DNA of 64,000 nucleotides from Lamellibrachia columna (lineage: Eukaryota; Annelida; Polychaeta; Sabellida; Siboglinidae). Positions 35,216 through 45,925 of the stretch are shown here, in pieces; position 1 is the stretch's first letter; each line of letters begins with the position of its first letter. Position numbers and translations under genes: made by a program. The notes beneath the pieces were generated by a model, which searched no databases, was not told where the DNA came from, and was given only the letters and a program-made list of their open reading frames with translations. The stretch spans positions 2,401,001 through 2,465,000 of the forward strand of contig OY759269.1 in assembly GCA_963662155.1 (NCBI GenBank). The letters run 5' to 3'.

Positions 35216-35793
35216 GTCTTGTCCTCCTGTGTGTACACAACAAGCTATGTACCTGTGTCTTGTCCTCCTGTGTGTACACAACAAGCTATGTACCTGTGTC
35301 TTGTCCTCCTGTGTGTACACAACAAGCTATGTACCTGCGTCTTGTCCTCCTGTGTGTACACAACAAGCTATGTACCTGTGTCTTGTCCTCCTGTGTGTAC
35401 ACAACAAGCTATGTACCTGCGTCTTGTCCTCCTGTGTGTACACAACAAGCTATGTACCTGTGTCTTGTCCTCCTGTGTGTACACAACAAGCTATGTACCT
35501 GTGTCTTGTCCTCCTGTGTGTACACAACAAGCTATGTACCTGCGTCTTGTCCTCCTGTGTGTACACAACAAGCTATGTACCTGTGTCTTGTCCTCCTGTG
35601 TGTACACAACAAGCTATGTACCTGCGTCTTGTCCTCCTGTGTGTACACAACAAGCTATGTACTTGTGTCTTGTCCTCCTGTGTGTACACAACAAGCTATG
35701 TACCTGCGTCTTGTCCTCCTGTGTGTACACAACAAGCTATGTACCTGTGTCTTGTCCTCCTGTGTGTACACAACAAGCTATGTACCTGTGTTT
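35216..35793. repeat. 41-bp minisatellite, 14 copies
   Basis: The unit contains CTTGTCCTCCTGTGTGTACA then CAACAAGCTATGTACCTGTG. The only common variant is CTGCGTC/CTGTGTC. Because 41 is not a multiple of 3, each frame reads all three phases in turn, yet all + frames are open for over 200 codons. This is a composition effect and not evidence of coding. TGTGTACACA in the unit is palindromic. Confidence 0.95.
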
Positions 35794-36358
35794 GTCAGAA
35801 GATGTCATTTGATGCCTTATCAACATCAATAGGCAGGTGTAAGGTGGGACACTACCACTTTGATAACAATATTTATTCTTTGGTTATGCAGTAGCAGCAG
35901 ACTGTGTGGAATTAGAGGGCCTTGCTGTGGTGCACTGGTTGTTGTATTGTCTTTAAAGGTGGCTTCAGTTTGTCTGTGGCTGGGCGGTGTCTTTCATCTT
36001 TCCATCCCTGTCATTACTATTCATTAAATAGAATGAAACAAAGTCATGAGAAGAAGACACATGTAGTTACTTGCTAAGCTGTAGTTGACATTCATACTGT
36101 AGCAGTTAGTTGGAGTAGGGTGCGACATGGAGTAGGGTGCATAGTTACATACCCTTCATCATGTGGGATTACTGACAAGAATGAAGCCAACTAGCCAGGG
36201 AGAGGGCCATGCTTTTGTGGTAGGAACACATTGTTTATGTTGTCCTTTTTTATGTTGTTCTGCATATATTGCACTTTGTTCTGCACATATTGCACTTTGT
36301 TCTGATGTGTGCTTTTGCTTTGCCCATGTGTATGTGTTGCTGTTGTTGATGTTCTCCT
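35794..36358. other. single-copy intron
   Basis: No gene or RNA seen. A short GGAGTAGGGTGC direct repeat lies near 36113 and 36130. Confidence 0.5.
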
Positions 36359-36632
36359 CTTTGTGCTGATGTCTGGGGTGAGGCTAGGCTGGTATTGGAC
36401 TCTTGATAAGCCAAGGGCTTCCTTGTCCACTTGCCAAGGGCTTCCTTGTCCACTTGCCAATGGCTTCCTTGTCCACTTGCCTTTGTGCTGATGTCTGGGG
36501 TGAGGCTAGGCTGGTATTGGCCTCTTGATAAGGGCTTCCTTGTCCACTTGCCAAGGGCTTCCTTGTCCACTTGCCAATGGCTTCCTTGTCCACTTGCCAA
36601 TGGCTTCCTTGTCCACTTGCCTTTGGCTTGGA
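36359..36632 (+). repeat. 23-bp array from a LINE 3' tail, in a duplicated 122-bp block
   Basis: The 23-bp unit contains CAAGGGCTTCCTTGTCCACT then TGC and recurs in two clusters. Each cluster is preceded by the same GTGCTGATGTCTGGGGTGAG...GATAAG leader (offset 122 bp). GATAAGCCAA-GGCTTCCTTG and TCCACTTGCC also form the 3' end region of the antisense LINE near 48430-48460. This array probably grew from the tail of another copy of that LINE. Confidence 0.8.
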
Positions 36633-38112
36633 TGGCAGTTTTGCTAGATATTGTTAAATTTATACTTGCTTTCCTTCTCCTAAGTATGCCAACAAGTCTA
36701 ATTAGCTATGTTATTGTAGTCCTACTGAATATGAATGTAAGTTTTGGTAGAGGAAATGTGGATATCTAAATATTTTTTTTGTGGGCAGTTTGACACTGTT
36801 TTGTACAATACACCAATTGTGTTTTCTGCCATGTATTGACTTTATGTGATCTACTGAAACGTAAATGTTTATGTACAGAAGTAAGACATTTATTGTTTTT
36901 GTTATTTTTGAGTGACTTTAAGAAGTACTCTATTTTCCTAAATCAGCAACATAAGTGTTCTGATCCTTGCCACTCAATCAACTCTGTGTACAACTACTAG
37001 TATAATGGGATTGATCCACATGGGGGCAGCACAAGTTATGCTCCTGTAGGCAGTTAGCGCTTGATTGTCCAGCAGGTGTCACCACTATTCACCAGTTTAC
37101 ATTGTGTTGAAGTAAAAGGACTTCATTTCGTATGTTTGTTCATTGCAGGCTATTATGAGTTAAGTTGGTTGATTTCAGAGTATTTCTCATCATTGTTTTT
37201 TTTATCAATATGAAGATGTTAGGAAGTGTTGTACAATATTTACACTCTGATTAATGATTTAATTTATCAGAAGCAAGGACATTAATATATTTTATGATAT
37301 TAAATGGTAAGATTTAATGATCAATGGTTGGTAAACTTGGTAGATGTAACTAACATGATTTTCATATTAAGGTGAATGTGTATTAATTATGTGCTTCATG
37401 TGTATATTTTATTATATTGTCTGAATATTTCAATGAGTTAGAGAATACGATATATATTACATTGTAGTGTGTCTATGGTTCATGGTCTAAAAAGTGGGTA
37501 TCTCTGAGACTACACATCAACGTAATAGAACATTAACTCCCAGCTGTTACTTTTTTATAGATACCCCCCGGGCAGTTATACAACTCATCATTAAACAAAA
37601 CATTTTCTTGGCAAATATGTATAACCAGTATTGACATTTACATTGACTGAATGCCTGACATTGCTAACATTTCCTGCATTCCTGCCCTGACTGACTTCTG
37701 GCTGTGGACCTGTCTGGAAAGGTGTCATTAACTCATAAGTATTCATGATGAGTGGTCGTCACTCTGGTCAGTCCGTGGCTACTCCTAGCTGTTGACAGTG
37801 ATTGCAGCTTGCTTGGCCAGTGTCGTGGGCATAGATGTCATTATCAGTTAAAATTAACAACACCTTTGTACAAGTTTGGTAAGAACTCGTTGACCGTATG
37901 TTATCATTGGATGTTAACTTACAGTGAACAAGTACTTACTAATATGATTGTAACTTGATCACTTCAGTGCATGAAAACTACATCCACTTAATAATAATGT
38001 ATGTATGTATGTGTTTGCTTGAATGTGTACATGTGTCTATGCATGTACATATGAAATTATGAATATGCATATGCGTACACACACGCGTACACACGCATGC
38101 ACACACATTACA
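36633..38112. other. AT-rich single-copy intron
   Basis: About 1.5 kb of ordinary AT-rich intron. I see no exon, RNA gene or repeat apart from a short GTAT microsatellite at 37998-38012. Confidence 0.55.
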
Positions 38113-38234
38113 TGCATCCATGTATACATACACATGTATGCATACACATGTATGCATACACATGTATGCATACACATGTATGCATACACATGTATACATA
38201 CACATGTATGCATACACATGTATACATACACATG
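38113..38234. repeat. 14-bp palindromic array (CATGTATGCATACA)
   Basis: About eight copies of a self-complementary alternating purine-pyrimidine unit. Overlapping frames on both strands are artefacts of this symmetry. Confidence 0.92.
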
Positions 38235-38779
38235 CTCTAGCATTAGTTATTATTTATTCTTCATTTGTTAACTTGTCTGACTATTCCATATATTCACCCA
38301 AGTAGAGTAGTATGATCATTTTCTCATTGTGTTTGTAACCCAAACCCACTCCCCCACCCCCTGGGGGTAAACTAACTGAATAGAATGAGTCATCATAAAG
38401 ACTGCTGTGTCGTAACTTTGATCATAAGTTGTCTTCAATAGAATACTTGTCTGATATCAGCTCTAGCTGGATAACAATCAGTTGCCTTACATGTAAACAT
38501 CTATGGTGTAAGGGATGGTCTCAGCACATTTGTTTATTATTTAGTGTTTACTGTATGGACTGCGGGTGGGTGGTCCCTTCATAATTTTATACATCATCAT
38601 TGATGATGCACCTAGATATGTAGGTATGAATATAGGACCCAGATATAGGGATTCTTGTTGTGCTGAAAACCAGATATAATGAATGACATACATTGGCATA
38701 CGTTTCATTGGAAAAATTATATTCTTGGTAGTGGGAAAACCAATTAATATATCTGTGGGATATTCCCACTCTCTAAAAA
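38235..38779. other. single-copy intron
   Basis: Nothing recognised. A C-rich run (CCCCCACCCCCTGGGGG) lies at about 38351. Confidence 0.5.
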
Positions 38780-38899
38780 CCTGTCCTACACCCCTGTCCT
38801 ACATCCCTGTCCTACACCCCTGTCCTACATCCCTGTCCTACACTCCTGTCCTACACCCCTGTCCTACACCCCTGTCCTACACCCCTGTCCCTGTCCTTG
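38780..38899. repeat. 13-bp repeat (CCTGTCCTACACC), about 9 copies
   Basis: A pyrimidine-rich short tandem array with CATCC/CACCC/CACTC variants. Confidence 0.93.
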
Positions 38900-39402
38900 A
38901 TGTATTTGTAGAGGGAGGTCCACAACTTTTATAAAAGCTTTAAAAGGTAGAACATATTGAGTTGACTGTTTCAGACATACCTAGGTGGGGAAATATTGGT
39001 TACAATTGTTTTACTTATCAATCCTGTTTCCAAATATAATATCTCTGCCCTTCCTTAGGTTACAGTGACATTTCAAACAGCTGTAGGTGTTCAAAAAACT
39101 GTTGTATTATTTACAAGTCAATCACAGCATGAGGCGTGCCAAAGTCTCTTTTTACAACTAACAATAATGATCATGCAATCACAAGCAGCTGCTAGTTTTT
39201 TCTACAAAATGGTTGACTTTGAGGAAATTGGTAGTTGCTAAATGTAATTATGGTAGTTGGCTGCAGAACAGAAATTGCTGCACTTTTCTCTGTTGTAAAA
39301 GTTTTACCATTTGTGACAAAACATGAGCAGATCCCATGTTGGGGAATAAACACACAAACAATTGATGCAGTACCTCCATATACTGTTGATCACAACTAAT
39401 GT
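38900..39402. other. single-copy intron
   Basis: Nothing recognised. Confidence 0.5.
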
Positions 39403-39705
39403 GGATTGTGTGGGTGGTGATTGTGTGGGTAGGGATTGTGTGGGTGGTGATTGTGTGGGTGGGGATTGTATGGGTAGGGATTGTGTGGGTGGGGATTGTA
39501 TGGGTAGGGATTGTGTGGGTGGGGATTGTATGGGTGGTGATTGTGTGGGTGGTGATTGTGTGGGTAGGGATTGTATGGGTGGTGATTGTGTGGGTGGTGA
39601 TTGTGTGGGTGGGGATTGTATGGGTGGTGATTGTGTGGGTGGTGATTGTGTGGGTGGGGATTGTATGGGTGGGGATTGTGTGGGTGGGGATTGTATGGGT
39701 GGTGT
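39403..39705. repeat. 15-bp G-rich array, about 20 copies (G-quadruplex prone)
   Basis: The unit is GATTGTGTGGGTGGG with GTATGGG, TAGGG and TGGTG variants. Stretches such as GGGTGGGGATTGT followed by GGGTGGGG satisfy the four-G3-run rule with loops of 1 and about 7 nt, on the transcribed RNA strand. Frames of about 116-138 codons on both strands are by-products. Confidence 0.93.
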
Positions 39706-40264
39706 TTTGGGATAACCCATTCTTTTCTGTATATTATTTGGCTGTTTGAGTAATATTTCTCATAAACAATCATCAAATCCACATTGCCTTTAATTTTATT
39801 ATTTGATATGGCCTTGTATGATGTGTGGATGTTATGGCAGCAACTTGAGATGTCACCAGACTATGTGACTGTGGCTTGTGATTAATGGTCAACGGGAGCT
39901 AGTTTTACTGCATTAATGGAAGGAACTATTTCATTCTTGGTCATTCTCTGATCTGTGTTGTTAATCAGAAGACCTGATGGTCTTACACAGGGAGACATGT
40001 TTATGACTCAAGTACTGGCATATTGGCACCAAGTTTAGTGAGCAACAAGACATAAAATGGTGAAATTACATGGCAAGATGTTAGGGCAGTGTGCAGGATT
40101 CATGGCTGATATTGTACAGCATTCGTGCTGTGGATATAAATGCTAAATGTAATGCAGGTAATAACAATCTGTTGTTTATGGAATGAAATTGTAAGTAGAA
40201 ATAAGTAAAAGTGCGTAAGGAAGGATTATATTACGTCATATAATATGTAATACATAACTTTTAT
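39706..40264. other. single-copy intron
   Basis: Nothing recognised. Confidence 0.5.
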
Positions 40265-40452
40265 ACAATATATATATATATGTTTGTTAACACTATATAT
40301 ATATACACATATATATATTATAATTATATATATATATATAAAAATTATATATATATATATGTATATATTACATATGTATATATATATGTATATATTACAC
40401 ATATATGTATATATTACACACATATATATATATAATTATTATATATATACAT
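40265..40452. repeat. AT microsatellite
   Basis: Alternating TA tracts interrupted by CACATATATG and TTACA. It adjoins the dispersed repeat that follows. Confidence 0.9.
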
Positions 40453-40800
40453 GTAGTGTTAACAGGCGCACAAACCGTGAAACAACAGACAACTTGACTA
40501 CTCGGCTCAGGACAGAGGAGGGTGGCGTACAACTACTTCTTTCCATACCCATCACACACACACCCATCATACACACACCCATCACACACACATACCCATC
40601 ATACACACATCCATCATACACACACCCATCACACATACACCCATCACACACACACCCATCACACACACACACCCATCACACACACATCACACACACCCAT
40701 CACACACACACCCATCACACACACATACCCATCATACACACACCCATCACACACACACCCATCACACACACACACACCCATCATACGCATGCACACATTG
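40453..40800 (+). mobile_element. unnamed dispersed repeat, copy 2, with CCATCACACA tail
   Basis: The core at about 40455-40545 contains AACAACAGACAACTTGACTA, CTCGGCTCAGGACAGAGGAG and GGTGGCGTACAACTACTTCT, followed by about 250 bp of CACCCATCACACACA repeats. The same core is inverted at 17222-17322 and amplified as the 56-bp array at 17306-17980. A unique core with a simple-repeat tail suggests a retroposed element. No protein is encoded. Confidence 0.75.
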
Positions 40801-40806
40801 ATGAAG

Positions 40807-41138
40807 GTGAGTGAGTGAGTGAGTGAGTGAGTGAGTGAGTGAGTGAGTGAGTGAGTGAGTGAGTGAGTGAGTGAGTGAGTGAGTGAGTGAGTGAGTGAGT
40901 GAGTGAGTGAGTGAGTGAGTGAGTGAGTGAGTGAGTGAGTGAGTGAGTGAGTGAGTGAGTGAGTGAGTGAGTGAGTGAGTGAGTGAGTGAGTGAGTGAGT
41001 GAGTGAGTGAGTGAGTGAGTGAGTGAGTGAGTGAGTGAGTGAGTGAGTGAGTGAGTGAGTGAGTGAGTGAGTGAGTGAGTGAGTGAGTGAGTGAGTGAGT
41101 GAGTGAGTGAGTGAGTGAGTGAGTGAGTGAGTGAGTGA
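40807..41138. repeat. (GTGA)83 tetranucleotide microsatellite
   Basis: A perfect run of 83 GTGA units over 332 bp, preceded by GATGAAG. Each repeat step presents GTGAGT, the animal 5' splice-site core, on the sense strand, and the first step reads AAG|GTGAGT. The LTHS-repeat frame on the other strand is meaningless. Confidence 0.98.
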
Positions 41139-41163
41139 TAGTCACTTGAGTGATAAAGAATTT

Positions 41164-41277
41164 CACCTGTCTTCGTATATCACCTGTCTCTGTATCTCAC
41201 CTGTCTCTGTATCTCACCTGTCTCTGATTCTCACGTCTCTGTATCTCACCTGTCTCCGTATATCACCTGTCTCTGGC
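41164..41277. repeat. 17-bp repeat with CACCTG E-boxes, 7 copies
   Basis: The unit is TCACCTGTCTCTGTATC. Six of seven copies retain CACCTG, the E-box preferred by Snail/ZEB/E-protein factors; the seventh reads CACGTC. It starts about 26 bp after the GTGA run. Confidence 0.9.
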
Positions 41278-42610
41278 CAGGTGAATCATTGTAATCCCCA
41301 GAAAAACACCTCAGTGAGTCATTGTCCAGATGACACATCCAGACACTGTCCAAGAGTAAGTTTGTCTCTATTTACCTGTGTGTGATATCTGCACTGCTTT
41401 CTACATAGGTCATTGTCACCATTGTTGGAGTAACAATGACAGTTTAGTGCGAAAGTGGATTCTGTTTGCTTTCTTTAGTTTCTGTGGATATATGTAATGA
41501 ACTGAGACAATATATGAACTGAGGTAAGGTGAAGGTGTATTTGTTTAATCTGACAGTGTGAGACATTCCAACTGTCATAATTATTTATTGTTGACCAAAG
41601 CTGTATAAAGACATTGAAACAGCCAAGCTATGTATTCTCTGCGTCATCCACAGAACGGGTCATTTCAGACACTACCGGATGACGATAAGTAAATATTATT
41701 AATACAACTACATACATAGGCCTGTTTGTTCGCTAGTAGGATCTATAGGCCATCAACAAAAGTTTTCCACTCTATCCTGTTTTGTTGCATCGTCATGGCT
41801 TTGTTCCAGGTGTAATCCACCCTCTTAATTTAATATAATATATATAATTATAAGTTAAATATACATAATTATTTTTTTTCTTAAGACATGTTGCCTATCA
41901 AAATGTTTTTATATATTCAGCTGTGCCACTTTTGATATGGACATGTTATCCCACAATGACCCCCCTCCATACATATTGCATAATATTATTCTACTTTATA
42001 GTGTCTAACAACAGCTACAACTCCTAATGGTGTGCCTCTGCTTGTGAGGCTTGCAAGGATTGTGTCCCACCCCCCACCCCCTCACACACACACCCTACAC
42101 ATATTATGTGTTGTGTCTTGGTAGCTGGGGTAGTTTATATTTAACAGCCACCTTGTAATTTAGTTAGAATTATTGCAGAAGTTGATGTGATATTTACTGC
42201 TATTTTGAAGACTACAATGATGTTGCTATGAAGTAAACTAGCCATGTAGGCTGGTGACATAAGTATCATAGCTGTGTGGCTGTTGCTCCATCCAGAGTGA
42301 ATTGAGTTAATAGCATTAAGCACCCAACTGCCCCTCCAGGGGTAACACAAATTAGTGCAGTCCATCAAAGAACAGAGGAAACAATCTATCTAATTTGCCC
42401 CACCTTCAGGGGGTAATTCCAGGATCACTGAGAGGGCCCCTATCATCCCATTAAGGAGTCTGACTCCCCTCCCCTGGCTGGGCATGTTTACCTGTAATCA
42501 CCAGGTATTGATGAGCCAACAACAGTTCTCATTAGTTGTACTACCTGTCATACTTGTGGCTTTCCAAGTGACATATCTGTTTACATCTGTTGAGGGGGCT
42601 GGACTTGGAC
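41278..42610. other. single-copy intron
   Basis: Ordinary intron. C-rich runs lie near 42068-42090. The short frames here show no family resemblance. Confidence 0.55.
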
Positions 42611-42868
42611 TTGTGTGGTGTGGCACAGACCTTGTGACATATTACCTGTTGGTTGTGTGGTGTGGCACAGACCTTGTGACATATTACCTGTTGGTTGTGT
42701 GGTGTGGCACAGACCTTGTGACATATTACCTGTTGGTTGTGTGGTGTGGCACAGACCTTGTGACATATTACCTGTTGGTTGTGTGGTGTGGCACAGACCT
42801 TGTGACATATTACCTGTTGGTTGTGTGGTGTGGCACAGACCTTGTGACATATTACCTGTTGGTTGTGT
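42611..42868. repeat. 42-bp repeat, 6 identical copies
   Basis: The unit contains TTGTGTGGTGTGGCACAGAC then CTTGTGACATATTACCTGTT. The copies appear identical, implying recent expansion or homogenisation. The period of 42 keeps several frames open on both strands. Confidence 0.95.
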
Positions 42869-44136
42869 TGACATTACTCTCAGTGGTTTAGAGGAGTTGT
42901 GTCTGTACAAATTAAAAATGACAATTTTAACTTTAAATGAGCATATTCATATATTGAATGATTCACCTGTTAAAGTACTGTTAGTTTGTCTGTACCTTGG
43001 TATATCTTTTGTTTGGAGTATTTGCTACAGTTTAGTGGGATTATTCAGTGATAGGAACACATAAAAGTGTGCGTTTTACTGTAAATGTGTGTTTTACTGT
43101 AAGCAGATGCAGAACCACTCTATCATTTCTCTCCTTCTCTTTATTATTATATAATTTGTTCTTTTTGCATAATCATTGGCCTGACATTGGCCTGACATTG
43201 TGATACTAATAATACTATTTATTTGCTCTACATTTACTCTGTCGTTGTACAAGGTATTGTTGGATTTTTTCATGGTATAGTTGGAGTTTTTAGATAGCTT
43301 TATGTCAGGTGTAGAGTTACAGGATCAGCAACAGTAGCACGGATAGTCAACATGTTCCAAGACATCAAGATATACACATACATGCAATGTGTACACACTG
43401 GTGGCATTTAGTCAGTTACTGATGGTATTTTTATTGACAACTTCATTAATTAAAAGTCCCTTGCTTTGTGCTTTATACTGAAGTGTGAACAGCCAGAGTT
43501 GAACTTACAGGTACCAAAGCTCCTGGGGTGTGTGTGGAGGCATTAATTGACTGGTAGCTCCCAGGAGTTAGATTAGCCCAACAAAGAATTAAGTAGCTGC
43601 AGCCTGGTGCTGTGATCACTCATGCGTGAACAACAGAGGCCACCCTGGCCATTGATCTAGAGGACTGTAGTGGCGGCTGTGAGTGGAGGCACTACCTCTG
43701 TGCTTACTGCAGTACATGTTTGGTGGGCAGTCAGGCAGGTGGTGACTGCAGTAGTGTCTCAGTGCAGTAGAGTGCTACACCTGGATTTATACTATTGTAT
43801 GAGCATGTTGTAGTCATGGAGTAAAACACTCACTGATCCTGCTCATCCGAGGATTATCACACATTGAGAGCTGCCCTGGGATTGACTGGCTTTGTGATCG
43901 ACAGGCTTTGCTTAAGCTGAGGAAATCTGTCTTCACATCGCAAGGGTAATGATCGGCATGGAGTATGCCTTGTGGTCATCACACAACTTTCTCGTGTGCT
44001 TCAATACGTCTAAACAACATACACTGGATTACAATGGACATGTCATTCTGGCCCAATCATTTTACTTGCATCTTCAGCCGTGTGGACATTAGTGGCTATA
44101 TATTTCAAATTTGAAGCATCAACATGACAAGAGACT
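42869..44136. other. single-copy intron
   Basis: No gene, RNA or repeat recognised in about 1.27 kb, apart from a short TGTGTTTTACTG duplication at 43068 and 43087. Confidence 0.55.
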
Positions 44137-44505
44137 GGATGGATACATTGGCCTGCACTGATGGATGGATACATTGGCCTGCACTGATGGATGGATACAT
44201 TGGCCTGCACTGATGGATGGTTACATTGGCCTGCACTGATGGATGGATACATTGGCCTGCACTGATGGATGGTTACATTGGCCTGCACTGATGGATGGTT
44301 ACATTGGCCTGCACTGACGGATGGATACATTGGCCTGCACTGATGGATGGTTACATTGACCTGCACTGATGGATGGTTACATTGGCCTGCACTGACGGAT
44401 GGATACATTGGCCTGCACTGATGGATGGTTACATTGGCCTGCACTGATGGATGGTTACATTGGCCTGCACTGGTGGTGGATGGTTACATTGGCCTTCACT
44501 GATGG
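44137..44505. repeat. 26-bp repeat, about 14 copies
   Basis: The unit contains GATGGATACATTGGCCTGCA then CTGATG. Variants are GGATAC/GGTTAC and CTGACG. TTGGCC-TGCAC keeps an NF1 half-site-like TTGGC in every copy, which may be coincidence. Confidence 0.93.
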
Positions 44506-44960
44506 ACTTCAGCTGCATTGGTTCTAACTCTCATCAGAGTGTGGATACTCAGTGTTTAGCTAGACACATGTGGTGATGATACGCTGCTTCCTCTGATACA
44601 GCAACTGTTGCAGCCATCTTTCAGATGGTTGATTTGATCACTTGCAGGCTGAGTTAGATGTCACTGGTGTGTCTTGCCTGTCATGTACACCAGAAGAGAC
44701 CTGTACGGATATTGGATCAAGCACATTTACCTTTATGACACGGATCATTGGTTGTAGCTCAGGAAGAAATGTATTAACTCTGTGGAATGATAAGACGACA
44801 GAGGTATCAGTGATGTTTATGGTCCGGTGTTTATGGTCCGGAGGCTGGTGTGTTTAGAAAGTCCAGTCTTTGTGGTTGTTCAGACATCATGATGAAATGG
44901 TCTTTCTCCAGCAAGATTAACACTGGCGGCCACTGTAAGAAGGTAAGTGAATGACTACTG
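44506..44960. other. unique intron with a candidate cryptic or alternative exon
   Basis: Single-copy sequence. At 44889-44942 an ATGATG begins 18 open codons that end exactly in AAGAAG|GTAAGTGA, a near-perfect donor, in phase 0. That phase is compatible with the exon at 60585. It is discussed as a finding and not called as a gene. Confidence 0.4.
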
Positions 44961-45170
44961 CTGGGTGAGAGGTAGAGTGTTACATGCGTGTGGGGTTGGG
45001 TGAGGGGTAGAGTGTTACATGGGTGAGGGGTAGGGTGTTACATGGGTGAGGGGTAGGGTGTTACATGGGTGAGGGGTAGAGTGTTACATGGGTGAGGGGT
45101 AGGGTGTTACATGGGTGAGGGGTAGGCTGTTACATGGGTGAGGGGTAGAGTGTTACATGGGTGAGGAATC
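44961..45170. repeat. 23-bp repeat, about 8 copies
   Basis: The unit contains GGGTGAGGGGTAGAGTGTTA then CAT. The first copies are diverged and the later ones nearly uniform. Confidence 0.9.
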
Positions 45171-45238
45171 AAGAGTGGTTGGGTTTGTGCGAATGAGCGA
45201 GCGAGTGACGGAAGAATGGACAGACAACATACAGATAC

Positions 45239-45405
45239 ATGGCCGCGGTGGCACAGTGGTTAGAACATCAGACGCTCAATCAAGAGAACCCATTTCCGAA
45301 TATTCTTGCTGCCTTTTTAAAGCTTTAGCAATTTTGTTCACTTCACATTGCCTCAGTTCACTGAGCTGGAGTAATGAGTGCCTGGCTATATACAGAGGTA
45401 TATGT
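45239..45405 (+). mobile_element. tRNA-derived SINE
   Basis: The head resembles a tRNA: GGCCGCGGTGGCACAGTGGT includes an A box (TGGCACAGTGG), followed by GACGCTCAATC in the anticodon region and a decayed B box (TTTCCGAATATTC). The body contains TTCACTTCACATTGCCTCAG and GAGTGCCTGGCTATA, which resembles conserved central domains of marine-invertebrate SINEs. I recall similar sequence but cannot name the superfamily safely. The 3' end runs directly into a 20-bp minisatellite. The degraded B box suggests an inactive copy. Confidence 0.7.
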
Positions 45406-45409
45406 GAAC

Positions 45410-45593
45410 AAAGGAAGGAACAAGTTGGCATAGGAAGGAACAAGTTGGCGTAGGAAGGAACAAGTTGGCGTAGGAAGGAACAAGTTGGCGTAGGAAGAAA
45501 CAAGTTGGCGTAGAAAGGAACAAGTTGGCGTAGGAAGGAACAAGTTGGCGTAGGAAGGAACAAGTTGGCGTAGAAAGGAACAAGTTGGCATAG
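45410..45593. repeat. 20-bp repeat at the SINE 3' end, 9 copies
   Basis: The unit is AGGAAGGAACAAGTTGGCGT. It starts at the 3' boundary of the SINE, so it may have expanded from the SINE tail or target site. Confidence 0.93.
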
Positions 45594-45925
45594 GGGTGAC
45601 ATGTAAGGTCTGCCAGGGGTGAAGTGTAAAGGAACAGATCTGCTAGGGTGTGGAGTGTAAAGAAACAAATCTGCCAGGGGGTGACATGTAAAGGATCATG
45701 TCTGCCAGGGGTGAAGTGTAAAGGAACAAGTCTGCCAGGGGGTGAAGTATAAACGAACAGGTCTGTCAGGGGTGAAGTGTAAAGGAACAAGTCTGCCAGG
45801 GTGTGAAGTATAAACGAACAGGTCTGTCAGGGGTGAAGTGTAAAGGAACAAGTCTGCCAGGGGGGCGAAGTGTAAATAACAGGTCTGCCAGGGGATGAAG
45901 TGTAAAGGAACAGGTCAGCCTTTCC
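45594..45925. repeat. 30-33-bp repeat, about 10 copies
   Basis: The unit contains GGGGTGAAGTGTAAAGGAAC then AAGTCTGCCA. It is more diverged than its neighbours. The shared AAGGAACAAGT links it to the preceding 20-bp array, suggesting one arose from the other. Confidence 0.88.

Noticed and set aside
39304..39782. Pro/Gln-, His/Asn- and Gly/Asp-rich repeat proteins on both strands
   Set aside because: They are artefacts of a 15-bp G-rich repeat whose period is a multiple of 3.
40762..41166. 134-codon LTHS-repeat protein on the minus strand
   Set aside because: It is (TCAC)n read in frame; the tetranucleotide run is perfect and non-coding.
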